Positions 55,436 through 63,755 of a stretch of 64,000 bases of DNA are shown here, piece after piece; position 1 is the stretch's first letter; each line of letters starts with the position of its first letter. The stretch is from Pseudoalteromonas tunicata. GTDB taxonomy: Bacteria; Pseudomonadota; Gammaproteobacteria; Enterobacterales; Alteromonadaceae. The notes beneath the pieces were generated by a model. That model did no database searches and was not told the origin of the DNA. It saw only the letters and a list, made by a program, of their open reading frames with translations. A program made the translations under genes and the position numbers. The DNA lies in the NCBI RefSeq assembly GCF_002310815.1, contig NZ_CP011032.1, positions 1,032,001-1,096,000 on the forward strand. The letters are read 5' to 3'.

Positions 55436-56467
55436 ATGAAGTTATTATATTGGTTAGATGAATGGTTAACACTTTCGCGCGATGAGCAACAAGCTCGATT
55501 ACCGATGCGCGGCGATGACTTACTCGATGATGTTTTTGTTAAGTATGATTTTGTAGACCTCGATAAACCCTTACTCTTCACCTTTTCACCTGCCGGCACC
55601 AATGTGCAAGAGCAGGACCTCCACAGTGATTTTGCCCCTTGGGGTTACAAACTCGGTAAAAAGCAAAACGTTAATATCATCTCGTTCCAACACTTAGGTA
55701 AAAGTAATTGGTTTCGCAGTCGTAATTTAATCTTCTTCCTTGAACAATTATCACCCTTACTTGAACCATTTAATCAACGTTTAGGTTATGGTTTAAGCCG
55801 AGGTGGTTTTGCGGTGGGCGCGTTTGCCAATTTGCTAAAACTTGATCAGGTTTTACTGTTTCATCCAGTTAGCACTAAAAATAAACAGATAGCGACCTGG
55901 GATGACCGTTCAAGCACCGATATAGCTCAGCAGTTTGATTGGCAAGGAGATTACCACGATTTAGATTTAGGCCATGCCAAAGGCTATATAATCTACGACC
56001 CAACCAATCACATTGACCGCATGCATGCCAAGCGTTATCAGCAGTTAACCCATTTACGGGTGTTTGGTATGGGGCATGGCACCCATGCCACATATTTAAA
56101 TAAATTTGGCTTTTACAAACAGGTTGCGGTTGATTTTATTGGTAATCAGCAAATTGAAATTGCTCAATTTCGCCAGCAAACTAAAACATTGCGCTTTAAA
56201 GAGGATTATTACAAACGCCTTAATAGAGCCAATAAAAACTCGGCGCATCGCTTAGGATTACTGAGCAAAGCGCATAATATTGTGATTGGTGAAAAAGAAG
56301 AGCATGTGCAAGAGCATCAAGCGCAAATCGACATTCAGCCGCTGATTGATGTGGCCTTAAAATACCAAGATAAGCACCCTGAAGATGCAATTGAATTGTT
56401 AAAAGTGGCGCAGCAACTCGCTCCCGATGATCCGCTGGTGGAGCACAAACTCAAGCAACTTGAGTAA
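55436..56467 (+). CDS. alpha/beta hydrolase-like protein with TPR-like tail
   Basis: A 343-residue cytoplasmic protein of no family I can name. It has FTFSPAGTNVQEQD near the N-terminus, then an elbow-like RLGYGLSRGGFAVGAF (GxSxG present as GLSRG) and a late GMGHGTHATYL that could supply the catalytic His, so an alpha/beta hydrolase fold is likely. The last 45 residues form TPR-like helices (DVALKYQDKHPEDAIELLKVAQQLAPDDPLV). GGAGGA precedes ATG 55436. It is a single gene. Confidence 0.65.
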   Translation: MKLLYWLDEWLTLSRDEQQARLPMRGDDLLDDVFVKYDFVDLDKPLLFTFSPAGTNVQEQDLHSDFAPWGYKLGKKQNVNIISFQHLGKSNWFRSRNLIFFLEQLSPLLEPFNQRLGYGLSRGGFAVGAFANLLKLDQVLLFHPVSTKNKQIATWDDRSSTDIAQQFDWQGDYHDLDLGHAKGYIIYDPTNHIDRMHAKRYQQLTHLRVFGMGHGTHATYLNKFGFYKQVAVDFIGNQQIEIAQFRQQTKTLRFKEDYYKRLNRANKNSAHRLGLLSKAHNIVIGEKEEHVQEHQAQIDIQPLIDVALKYQDKHPEDAIELLKVAQQLAPDDPLVEHKLKQLE

Positions 56468-56491
56468 CGCTGTTTTGAGTTAAGATAGACA

Positions 56492-56523
56492 AAAAAGGGA
56501 TGTAATGATTACATCCCTTTTTT
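56492..56523. terminator. terminator between the hydrolase-like gene and the MFS gene
   Basis: A 14-bp stem (56492-56505 with 56510-56523) on loop TGAT, with A and T runs at both ends, placed between convergent genes. Confidence 0.9.
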
Positions 56524-56540
56524 TGTTTTAGAACCCTTAG

Positions 56541-58034
56541 TTAAGGGCGTTTTTTTGTTGTAGATTCATTGGCCGAGTCGTCATCTTGCGAGTTCAGGTC
56601 TTTCATTTGACCGTGATTAAACGAGTCGGAGTTATTTGTATCGTTGTTTGTATTGTCGCTAAAAAGCTCGCCTTGGCGATGATTTTTAAGGGGGTGATAG
56701 GTTTCTGCATCATTGTCCATTTGAGCAAGGTCATTAACTTCATCAATATCATCAATATCATCAAGTTCTTCAGCTGTATCACCGTCATCAACTACCAGCA
56801 TTTGTTCATGAGCGGTGGTTTCTTCAATGCGTGGATCCATGGTTGAAGCAAGCGGTGAATTGGTCACATCAGAAGTACCCATTACATAATCGCTCGGCTC
56901 TGGTTTTTCGGCTTTTTGTTTAGAATTAATGAAGCTCAGTAATAAAAACATCACCACAGTTAACAAGCTGATTGAGGCATACAAGGCTTGGTGGCCAAAA
57001 TAAGTCATGATTTGGGCATTGACTGCTGAACCTATAGCGGCACCACCGCCAAAGGCAACCAATAATGCAGACGACACACCGACGCGGTCTTCATCTTCAA
57101 CCCGCGAGTTGGCCAATGCCGAAGAAAGTGGATACAGGGTAAAGGCAAATAAACCAAAAATAAAAGTCAGGATATAGGCTTGCAGTTGTGCCATCGGCAG
57201 TAAAAATAACGCCAAGCTAATCACCCCAATCACTACTGCATTAGTACGAATTAAAATACTACGGCGAATTTTATCTGACAGTAACCCCATCGGCCATTGT
57301 GCCAATAAACCGGCAAAAATAGTGACCGACATATAAATAGCAATTTGCTCGGCGTTAAAGCCTGATAAGCTTGCAAACGTGGGAGCAAGGCCATAAAAAC
57401 TACCATTGATAATACCGGCAAATAACACAGCAGTAAGTGACTGCGGCACTTTTTTAAAGAAGCCAAATAAGCTCATTTGGATTGGTTTTAACGGTTTAGG
57501 GTGAATTCTGCGGGTGATAGAAATTGGAATAATGCCAATAGCCAACGCCATACAGACTAAAAACAGCGGCGCATAACCCAGCTCAGGAAATTGTGCTAGC
57601 GCAAATTGGCCTAAAATCATCCCTAAATAGGAGGTGATCATATAAAACGAAAAGACTCGGCCACGAGATTCTGGCGCGGCCTGTTCGTTAAGCCAGCTTT
57701 CTAGCACCATGTAATTACACATCATGCCAAGGCCAACAAAAAACCGCAGAGCTAACCAAATATAGACATTATCGGTAACGCCATGCGCTGCCACGCACGC
57801 AGTTACTGCCGCAGTGCTTGCGGCAAAGGTTCGAATATGGCCAACCGATTTTATCAGTTGATAGCCCAGTTTTGAGCCAAACAACAACCCTAGGTAATAA
57901 CACGAGGTCATTAACCCTATCCAGAAAGTCGAGATGCCATGTTGGCCTAAATAGAGTGCTAGATAGGTGGTGAGTAAACCGGTGCCAATAATTAAAAATA
58001 AATTGGCAAAATACAAAGAAGGAAATGATTTCAT
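56541..58034 (-). CDS. MFS transporter with long acidic C-terminal tail
   Basis: A 497-residue inner membrane transporter of the major facilitator superfamily, of the YcaD-like type. Twelve helices cover residues about 1-385, with the loop motif GSKLGYQLIKSVGHIRT between helices 2 and 3, and YMITSYLGMILGQFAL. The last 110 residues are cytoplasmic, unusually acidic and Asn-rich (EELDDIDDIDEVND, NTNNDTNNSDSF), and contain a short 9-bp repeat at DNA level. Typical family members end near 385-400 residues. Substrate unknown. Confidence 0.88.
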   Translation of the reverse strand: MKSFPSLYFANLFLIIGTGLLTTYLALYLGQHGISTFWIGLMTSCYYLGLLFGSKLGYQLIKSVGHIRTFAASTAAVTACVAAHGVTDNVYIWLALRFFVGLGMMCNYMVLESWLNEQAAPESRGRVFSFYMITSYLGMILGQFALAQFPELGYAPLFLVCMALAIGIIPISITRRIHPKPLKPIQMSLFGFFKKVPQSLTAVLFAGIINGSFYGLAPTFASLSGFNAEQIAIYMSVTIFAGLLAQWPMGLLSDKIRRSILIRTNAVVIGVISLALFLLPMAQLQAYILTFIFGLFAFTLYPLSSALANSRVEDEDRVGVSSALLVAFGGGAAIGSAVNAQIMTYFGHQALYASISLLTVVMFLLLSFINSKQKAEKPEPSDYVMGTSDVTNSPLASTMDPRIEETTAHEQMLVVDDGDTAEELDDIDDIDEVNDLAQMDNDAETYHPLKNHRQGELFSDNTNNDTNNSDSFNHGQMKDLNSQDDDSANESTTKKRP

Positions 58035-58202
58035 TTAAATACAAATTATGAGCATAGACAAACAGATACTAGAGGAACGAGTGGGATTTTCCAAGTGGTA
58101 AAGGGAGTGACTTTGTAATCAGCAGAGCAACCGCCTTTGTTTTAAGTGCCGCGCCATGCTTGTGATTTGTGGGTTTGTGGGTTTGTGGATTTTTGGATTT
58201 GT

Positions 58203-58241
58203 GTGGGTGCAAGCCAGCTTGCAAAGGCGGGCGAAGCTCGG
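58203..58241. repeat. REP-like palindromic repeat, copy C
   Basis: Similar to copies A and B but with changes (GTGGGTGCAAGCCAGCTTGC, then AAAGGCGGGCGAAGCTCGG). The inverted GCAAGC/GCTTGC core is kept. Confidence 0.75.
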
Positions 58242-58537
58242 TAGCTTTTGAGCTCGGGCTTTAGCCCGACGCTTGTTGCATTATGATTTTTTATCCCAGA
58301 GTACTTTTTCACCACACAGTACACCGATGCTTCGCTCACAGCGAAAAGTTAAGTGAGTAAAGCCAACTAATTAATAGCTTTTTCTTTCCTCTGTGTTTCT
58401 CTTAACCTCGGTGGTTAACCTTCTTTTTCACCAAAGAAAGCTCAGCGGTTAAAAGACTTTCACCACAGAGGGCACCGAGCGCTACGCTACACCGAGCTTT
58501 TGATTGTTAATATCCGTGTTTGTTTGGAGATTTTATC

Positions 58538-58576
58538 GTAGGTGCAAGCCTGCTTGCGAAGGCGAGCGCAGCTCGG
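58538..58576. repeat. REP-like palindromic repeat, copy A
   Basis: The first 36 bp are identical to the element at 45781-45816, 12.8 kb away. CGG follows, as in copy C. Confidence 0.85.
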
Positions 58577-58991
58577 CCGTTTTTTCATCGCTATAAAATA
58601 GCTTGCTTGTAATAAGTTGTAAGGAAAATAAACTTGTATCTTATTGTTTGTTATAAGGTTTATCGATAACCTTGTAGATAATTGCATTTAAAAATGTGAA
58701 ATAGGGGTTGAAGTTAAGTTTTACTTTTTATGATCAAAGGCAAAAGAAAGACCTGATCCCAATGATTCTAGGCTTAGACTCAAGCTGATAAATCATTTTG
58801 AGTAAATAGCGGTCAATCAAACGTCATGATGTATGAAGTCAAGATTTGACCCTGAGGGATCCCTTAGTACCTTTAATAGCGCTACACAATTGCAACAATA
58901 TACTTACAAAACAATAAGTTGTATTTTTAAACTCATTTTATTACCATGTATTTACCAACGAGAAATGTTGGTAAATACATGGAGATTAATG

Positions 58992-59498
58992 ATGAAAGTA
59001 ACACCGTTAGCGTTGTTTTTTCTTGCAGCTGTAACTTCTGCGCAAGCAAATGAGCAACCATTTGTAAATGGTGAGTATGAGGCTGCTGCTGAATACTACA
59101 GAGAGAAACAAATCAATGCAGATTATTATAAGGGCTTTATTAATACCCTCAATGGCTACAATAATGCTTATACCGATGATATGCAGCGTCAGCTCATTGC
59201 CGACGCCGAAGTGAACTTCAAAAATGTTATTACCAACGAAAGTCAAGCCCAAGCGATTGGACTTGATACCTTGGTTTGCGAACAATACCAGGAAAATAAC
59301 AAAATCTATGCCTGTGCTGCAGAAATCAGCATGTATCAAAATAACATTTCGTTTGATGATGATGTGCTAATCAATTTTTTATTTGACTCTTTCACTTTTG
59401 AAGATTTAAAGAACCATCTTGTTGTGACCAAAGCCTGCAATAAAACCGAAGATCATTGCAAAATATACAGTACTATGATTTATCGACAGGAGTCATAA
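58992..59498 (+). CDS. exported protein of unknown function
   Basis: A 168-residue protein with signal peptide MKVTPLALFFLAAVTSAQA; GGAG lies 8 nt before ATG 58992 (58989 is an alternative). The mature protein is acidic, has a helix with YEAAAEYYREKQINADYYKGF, and four cysteines (VCEQ, YACAAE, ACNKT, HCKIY). No family recognised. The next gene starts 1 bp after its stop, and that product is also exported, so the two likely act together in the envelope. Confidence 0.65.
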   Translation: MKVTPLALFFLAAVTSAQANEQPFVNGEYEAAAEYYREKQINADYYKGFINTLNGYNNAYTDDMQRQLIADAEVNFKNVITNESQAQAIGLDTLVCEQYQENNKIYACAAEISMYQNNISFDDDVLINFLFDSFTFEDLKNHLVVTKACNKTEDHCKIYSTMIYRQES

Positions 59499-59499
59499 T

Positions 59500-60078
59500 A
59501 TGAGACTGCATATTCTTTTATGGTGCTTATTCTGTATTATTTCCACATCTACGCATGCAATCGAGCGTGTTTCAGTAATAGGTGAGCGTCCTAATGCACG
59601 TACTACCGACCTTGATGGGAGTTACGTAAGTGGAGGTGGAAGTGGAGGTGTTCGCGGTGGCAGTGGTGGCACCAGCAGCAACATACTGACACCAGCACAA
59701 GAAGCTGAAAAAGACGCTGAATACAAGGATGTAAAAGCCCGTTCTATGACCACACCAAAGCAAAACCCCGGCGAAAGTGCCAAAGATTATCAAAAACGAC
59801 TTGTTGATTATTTCAACCGACTTGCTAATGACTATCAAAGCTTTGATACCAAGTGGAAAAAAACAAAACATACAAAGAAAATCGCGGATATGCGTAATAG
59901 GGCAATCAATGCGCAAAAAGCTTATAACGGTATTTTGCGACATGAAGAAAATGTCCGGCGTGGTCAAGAACATGAGAGAAACAAGCAGCGAGATAATAAC
60001 AGATGTACTCCAAAAGGAGTTAAACATCCAGTGATAAAAGCTATCGAACTTATAAACTGTCTTGATTTATTACCATAG
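59500..60078 (+). CDS. exported protein with Gly/Ser-rich linker and basic C-terminal part
   Basis: A 192-residue protein with signal peptide MRLHILLWCLFCIISTSTHA. The mature N-terminus IERVSVIGERPNA is followed by a Gly-Ser linker (about 43-60), a helical region with ESAKDYQKRLVDYFNRLAND, and a very basic part (KWKKTKHTKK, EHERNKQRDNNRC). The last residues are CTPKGVKHPVIKAIELINCLDLLP. The linker then compact basic domain is reminiscent of polymorphic-toxin-type layouts, but no toxin motif is seen. Confidence 0.6.
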   Translation: MRLHILLWCLFCIISTSTHAIERVSVIGERPNARTTDLDGSYVSGGGSGGVRGGSGGTSSNILTPAQEAEKDAEYKDVKARSMTTPKQNPGESAKDYQKRLVDYFNRLANDYQSFDTKWKKTKHTKKIADMRNRAINAQKAYNGILRHEENVRRGQEHERNKQRDNNRCTPKGVKHPVIKAIELINCLDLLP

Positions 60079-60153
60079 ATAACTAACTTTGTATCATCCA
60101 GCACCGTAAGCTGTACTGGATGATACACTCTATTTAAATAGTTGAGATACAAA

Positions 60154-60600
60154 ATGCACAACCACATACCTACAGAACAAGACTGGGAAGGTTATCAAGA
60201 CGACATTGATGCTCGTTATGCCTACGAATATTTTTTTGGTAAAACCATCTATGAGTTAACAGAGGAATTTCGCCAGTCAGTGATTGAAAGAGCAGACGAG
60301 CTGCGTTTTATGCCTGTTCGCCCCTTTCGTTATTATATTTTTGCCCTTAGTCACTTCATCATGGAGGATAATTATCTTGAAGGTGAGGGGGACATGGCGG
60401 TCGATTGCCTATTTACCTTAGTGCTGGAAAAACTTAATGAATACCCCGAAAATATTCTACCGGTGATGGAAAGATTACTGCCATCGCTACAATTTATGGC
60501 CGATAATGTCGAACGCTATAATATCTCAGAAGAAATTTATGGCTCAGTGCCTAATCGCCTACAAACCATATTACAACGCTACCGTATGCTGCAACACTAA
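60154..60600 (+). CDS. cytoplasmic helical protein of unknown function
   Basis: A 148-residue protein without signal peptide, start ATG 60154 after GTTGAGAT. It is acidic and helical, with YEYFFGKTIYELTEEFRQSV, LRFMPVRPFRYYIFALSHFI and FTLVLEKLNEYPENILPVMERLL. It follows two genes for exported proteins on the same strand, 75 bp after the second. A cytosolic acidic partner after a basic exported protein could be an immunity or accessory protein, but this is only inference from order and charge. Confidence 0.6.
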   Translation: MHNHIPTEQDWEGYQDDIDARYAYEYFFGKTIYELTEEFRQSVIERADELRFMPVRPFRYYIFALSHFIMEDNYLEGEGDMAVDCLFTLVLEKLNEYPENILPVMERLLPSLQFMADNVERYNISEEIYGSVPNRLQTILQRYRMLQH

Positions 60601-60999
60601 AGGTTAGAGGCAAGGAAGAAGCAAGCATCGTGAAAACTCGACACTCACAAATATCTCGTTGATTTTAAATAGTAGATAGATTTTTTAAAAAATGGGATCC
60701 TCGGATGAATAAGTGCGTCCGGAAATGATTAGACTTTTCCGATTTTATAATTCAGCATACGGACGTATCTCTATTGATGTAAAGTTGGCTAAAACAAAAT
60801 ATTTGCCAGTGTCTAGTTTTTATTCGACTTCATTATTCAAGTGCGATGGTTCTGTAAATAGATATTTCGGCCAATTCATGTCTCTTCGACATACCCTATA
60901 TTTGTTAGGGTGTAATAATGGTCATAAGGGGAGAACGGTTTTAGGTTTTTCCCGGTGCGCATTGTAAATCCGGTATTTTTAGATGGTTTGAGAATCAGT
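60601..60999. other. spacer upstream of rnz
   Basis: It has an open frame at 60713-60967 (GTG start, no clear RBS, no recognisable content), judged not to be a gene. Otherwise nothing specific is seen. Confidence 0.4.
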
Positions 61000-61974
61000 A
61001 TGAACATTCATTTTTTAGGCACTTCATCGGGTAACCCGTCAAAATATCGCAATGTTTCTGCGACAGCGGTGCAATTTGAACGTTATAAAACGTGGTTATT
61101 GGTCGATTGCGGTGATGGCACGCAGCAGAAAATTTTACAAGCTGGTTTGCCGCTGTATCACCTTAATGCGATTTTTATCACCCATACTCATGGCGATCAC
61201 TGTTTTGGCCTGCCAGGTTTATTATCCTCAGTGAGTATTGCTGGGCGCAAGTTGCCACTATTGTTGCTAGCGCCACAGTCGGTTATCGATTTTGTTTTAC
61301 ATGCACTGCGTTTAACTGAGGTCGAACTGGGGTTTGAGCTGCAACTGAAAGCATGGGAGCCCTTGCTTGAGAGCGCCCAAGCGTTGCAACTAGAGCAGTG
61401 TAGAGTGACGCTGCATCCGTTACAACATCGTACGGCATCGGTAGCGTTTAAGATTAGCGAAAGCCATGTGCCCATACGTGTGTTTAGCGCGAAGTTGCGG
61501 CAACAAGGAATACCCCGCGGTCCGCATTTGGCATTACTGCAACAAGGTCTGGATGCGGCTTATGCAGGCCAAACACTGCTAGCCTCAGATTACAGTTACC
61601 TATGCTGGAGACCGCGGCAAGTGGTGATTGCTGGTGATAACGAAAACCCCAATTTACTGAAATCCGCTTGTGCGAAAGTGGATGTCTTAGTACACGAAGC
61701 CACCTTTATCAGTGCCGATTTACAACGTATTACTAAAGCTACAGGACACAGTTGTGCCAAACGGATTGCCGAATTTGCTGAACGCCTCGGCATCCCGCAT
61801 TTAGTATTATTCCATTTTTCTGCACGTTACCACGGCCGCGGCATGTTGGCACCGTTAGAGTCAGAAGCTAAAACCTATTACCATGGCCAGTTAACCTTAG
61901 CCGATGACGGTTTAAGCCTACACATCGAAAAACAATTTGCGGTTACAGAAAGCAAAAAAACTAGACACCCATAA
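61000..61974 (+). CDS. rnz: ribonuclease Z
   Basis: RNase Z is the metallo-beta-lactamase-fold endonuclease that removes 3' trailers from tRNA precursors. The 324-residue protein starts MNIHFLGTSSGNPSK, has the zinc motif THTHGDHCFGLPGLL (about 62-76), the exosite-like region (about 155-190), AGDNENP and VHEATF, and a late FSARYHGRG with the final His. I chose ATG 61000 because the fold begins there; the frame is open from 60955. As all tRNAs seen here encode CCA, the enzyme may also act on other RNAs. Its last codons lie in a duplicated segment. Confidence 0.92.
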   Translation: MNIHFLGTSSGNPSKYRNVSATAVQFERYKTWLLVDCGDGTQQKILQAGLPLYHLNAIFITHTHGDHCFGLPGLLSSVSIAGRKLPLLLLAPQSVIDFVLHALRLTEVELGFELQLKAWEPLLESAQALQLEQCRVTLHPLQHRTASVAFKISESHVPIRVFSAKLRQQGIPRGPHLALLQQGLDAAYAGQTLLASDYSYLCWRPRQVVIAGDNENPNLLKSACAKVDVLVHEATFISADLQRITKATGHSCAKRIAEFAERLGIPHLVLFHFSARYHGRGMLAPLESEAKTYYHGQLTLADDGLSLHIEKQFAVTESKKTRHP

Positions 61975-62003
61975 ACGGTTACAGAAAGCAAAAAAACTAG
62001 ACA
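61940..62003 (+). repeat. tandem duplication at the 3' end of rnz
   Basis: A 28-bp sequence starting CGGTTACAGAAAGC occurs at 61940-61967 and again at 61976-62003 (period 36 bp). The rnz stop lies between the copies, so the last 12 codons come from the first copy. Confidence 0.85.
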
Positions 62004-62094
62004 TAAATATCTCATTGAAAAATCACAATAGTGAGTCTAATTTTAATTAATCACTTCATGTTTTTGTGGCTACTTTTTGCAAAATAAAGGGGGC

Positions 62095-63193
62095 ACAGGC
62101 AAGACGTTCGTTAATTGATTTAGACTCCACTCCTTCTATTCCCATTTAACAAAAGCACTGCATTAGCCGCTGTGTTCGCAGGGCATTTTTAGCGGGATTT
62201 GATAAATATTCCGGTCAAAATTTTGAACACCGTCGGGCTTGGTTAGTTGGGCGATTTAAACTGTTATTTTTACCCAACGAATGAAGTCTTTGCGATTGAT
62301 ATTGCGGCCTATGCGGTGATGTCGAATCATTACCATTTGGTGCTTAGTGTCGATAGAAGTCGGGCATTAAATTGGTCAAAAGAAGAAGTGATTGAACGTT
62401 GGTATCAGTTGTATCATGGCACAATTTTGGTCGACCGCTATCGCAAGGGTGAGCAGCTAGATAAAGCCTATATGTACAGCGTTGATAAAACAGTGGAAGT
62501 GTGGCGCAACAGGCTTTTTGACATCAGTTGGTACATGCGACTTTCGTTTTAAAATAAGTAAACGAGTTTATTGCCAGAAAAGCGAATAAAGAAGATAACT
62601 GCACAGGCCGATTATATTCGCTGCCATCTATGGCGCTCACCCTTCGGGCTGCCTAGTGGCATTAAAATTCATTCCAGATGAATTTTTTGGAAGGGCGATT
62701 CCTTTTAAATTAAGATCAATCTCAAGCCTTACTAGACGAGCAAGCTGTACTGAGTTGCATGGTGTACATTGATTTGAATCTAATCAGAGCCAAAATGGCG
62801 AAAAGCTTAGAAGATAGCGACTTTACATCAATTCAAGAACGTATTGAGCATTATAAAAAGCAGCTAACTTCTGAAAACACCGAACAAGTTACTCGGCAAC
62901 CAAAGCAACTTATGGCGTTTGGCAGTAACGCAAACAATCAAACCATTCCATTCAAGTTACTGGATTACTTGGAACTTGCCGATTGGAGTGGCCGACATTT
63001 TGACCCCAAAAAACGCGGGGCTATCAGCAACATTCAACACAAAATATTAGTCGAATTGGGTATAGAAACCGCAGTTTGGCTCGAAGCCGTGCAAAATATC
63101 AGGCGGCAATACAGTAACTTTGCTGGCCAACCCAATGCCATAAGGCAATGCGCGCATCAGCATCAACAAAGTTGGTATCGCGGGGTAGGTTAG
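62095..63193 (+). pseudogene. degenerate Y1/HUH transposase (IS200-like, RAYT-type)
   Basis: Fragments of one protein in several frames. ARRSLIDLDSTP near 62098, then [20 protein letters not shown] and [12 protein letters not shown], then after a frameshift FAIDIAAYAVMSNHYHLVL with the HxH metal-binding motif, and IARKANKEDNCTGR. An insertion of about 75 bp follows (62611-62685), and then LLDEQAVLSCMVYIDLNLIRA and a long C-terminal part to 63193. There is no start codon and at least three frame breaks, so it is dead. Enzymes of this class mobilise palindromic REP repeats, which are frequent in this window. Confidence 0.8.
62611..62685. repeat. insertion with inverted repeats inside the transposase pseudogene
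   Basis: It contains AAAATTCAT/ATGAATTTT around CCAG (62662-62685) and GGCGCTCACCCTTCGGGCTG. It interrupts the transposase frame after CTGR. The limits are estimated from where the protein similarity stops and resumes. Confidence 0.5.
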
Positions 63194-63545
63194 CCATCCC
63201 CCTAAGGTTTAATTTGCATAAATTAGGTATCGACCTAGTTTTGTCATGCCTGAAATTACGAGTGCTCGCCTATTTCACATCAGATAGACCTATCAGCATT
63301 TCTAATTGTTAAACACTGTACTCCCAATTTTATTCGAGCTGCACTGATCAACTAATCACCTTATTTAAGGTGAATTGCTGAAAGGCATTTTTAATTATAA
63401 TATTTAAAATCAATGAGATATTTATGGCTTGTTTTTGTTCATTTGCCATTTTGTTTTTACCATTTTGTGTAAATGGTTTGATTTTAGAGTGACAGGTTGT
63501 GGTTAAAGAGCCCAAGGATTCGAGCTCTTAGGCTTAAACTAGAGA
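63194..63545. other. spacer after transposase pseudogene
   Basis: AT-rich DNA without a credible gene. A possible terminator for the gene on the minus strand is not clear. Confidence 0.4.
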
Positions 63546-63755
63546 TTATCGGCCATAGTAATTACATTCGCCTCGTGTTGTATAGCCCGTTGAGCTTGCT
63601 TTATACCAACCAGAGCCTGGGCTAAATTGCGCACAAGTTCTGAATCCATTCACTTTGCTAGCATATACATACCAATATCCCGTACCAGCAGATGCTATTG
63701 GCGAAATTGTTAATGCAAGGGTGGCAGCTATTAAAGAGGCTTTAATTAATTTCAT
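63546..63755 (-). CDS. small exported protein, unknown function
   Basis: A 69-residue protein with signal peptide MKLIKASLIAATLALTISPIASA and a CAGGA ribosome-binding site. The mature 46 residues are rich in Tyr, Gly and Ser with two cysteines (RTCAQF and GECNYY) that could form one disulphide. It has the look of a small secreted domain but no family is recognised. The right 245 bp of the window, upstream of it, hold its promoter and nothing else that I can identify. Confidence 0.6.
   Translation of the reverse strand: MKLIKASLIAATLALTISPIASAGTGYWYVYASKVNGFRTCAQFSPGSGWYKASSTGYTTRGECNYYGR

Larger units (their letters stand above)
58035..58991. other. 957-bp repeat-rich spacer
   Basis: It contains a tRNA-Thr-like fragment (58108-58133), a simple repeat of TTGTGGG units (about 58168-58204), REP-like repeats C and A, and several copies of a CACCACAGAGG/CTCGGTGGTTAA type element (about 58308-58345, 58390-58425, 58458-58497). 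No gene is credible here. The last 150 bp hold the promoter of the next gene. Confidence 0.6.

Noticed and set aside
60713..60967. An 84-codon frame upstream of rnz
   Set aside because: GTG start without a good signal and no recognisable protein pattern; it overlaps the rnz leader.
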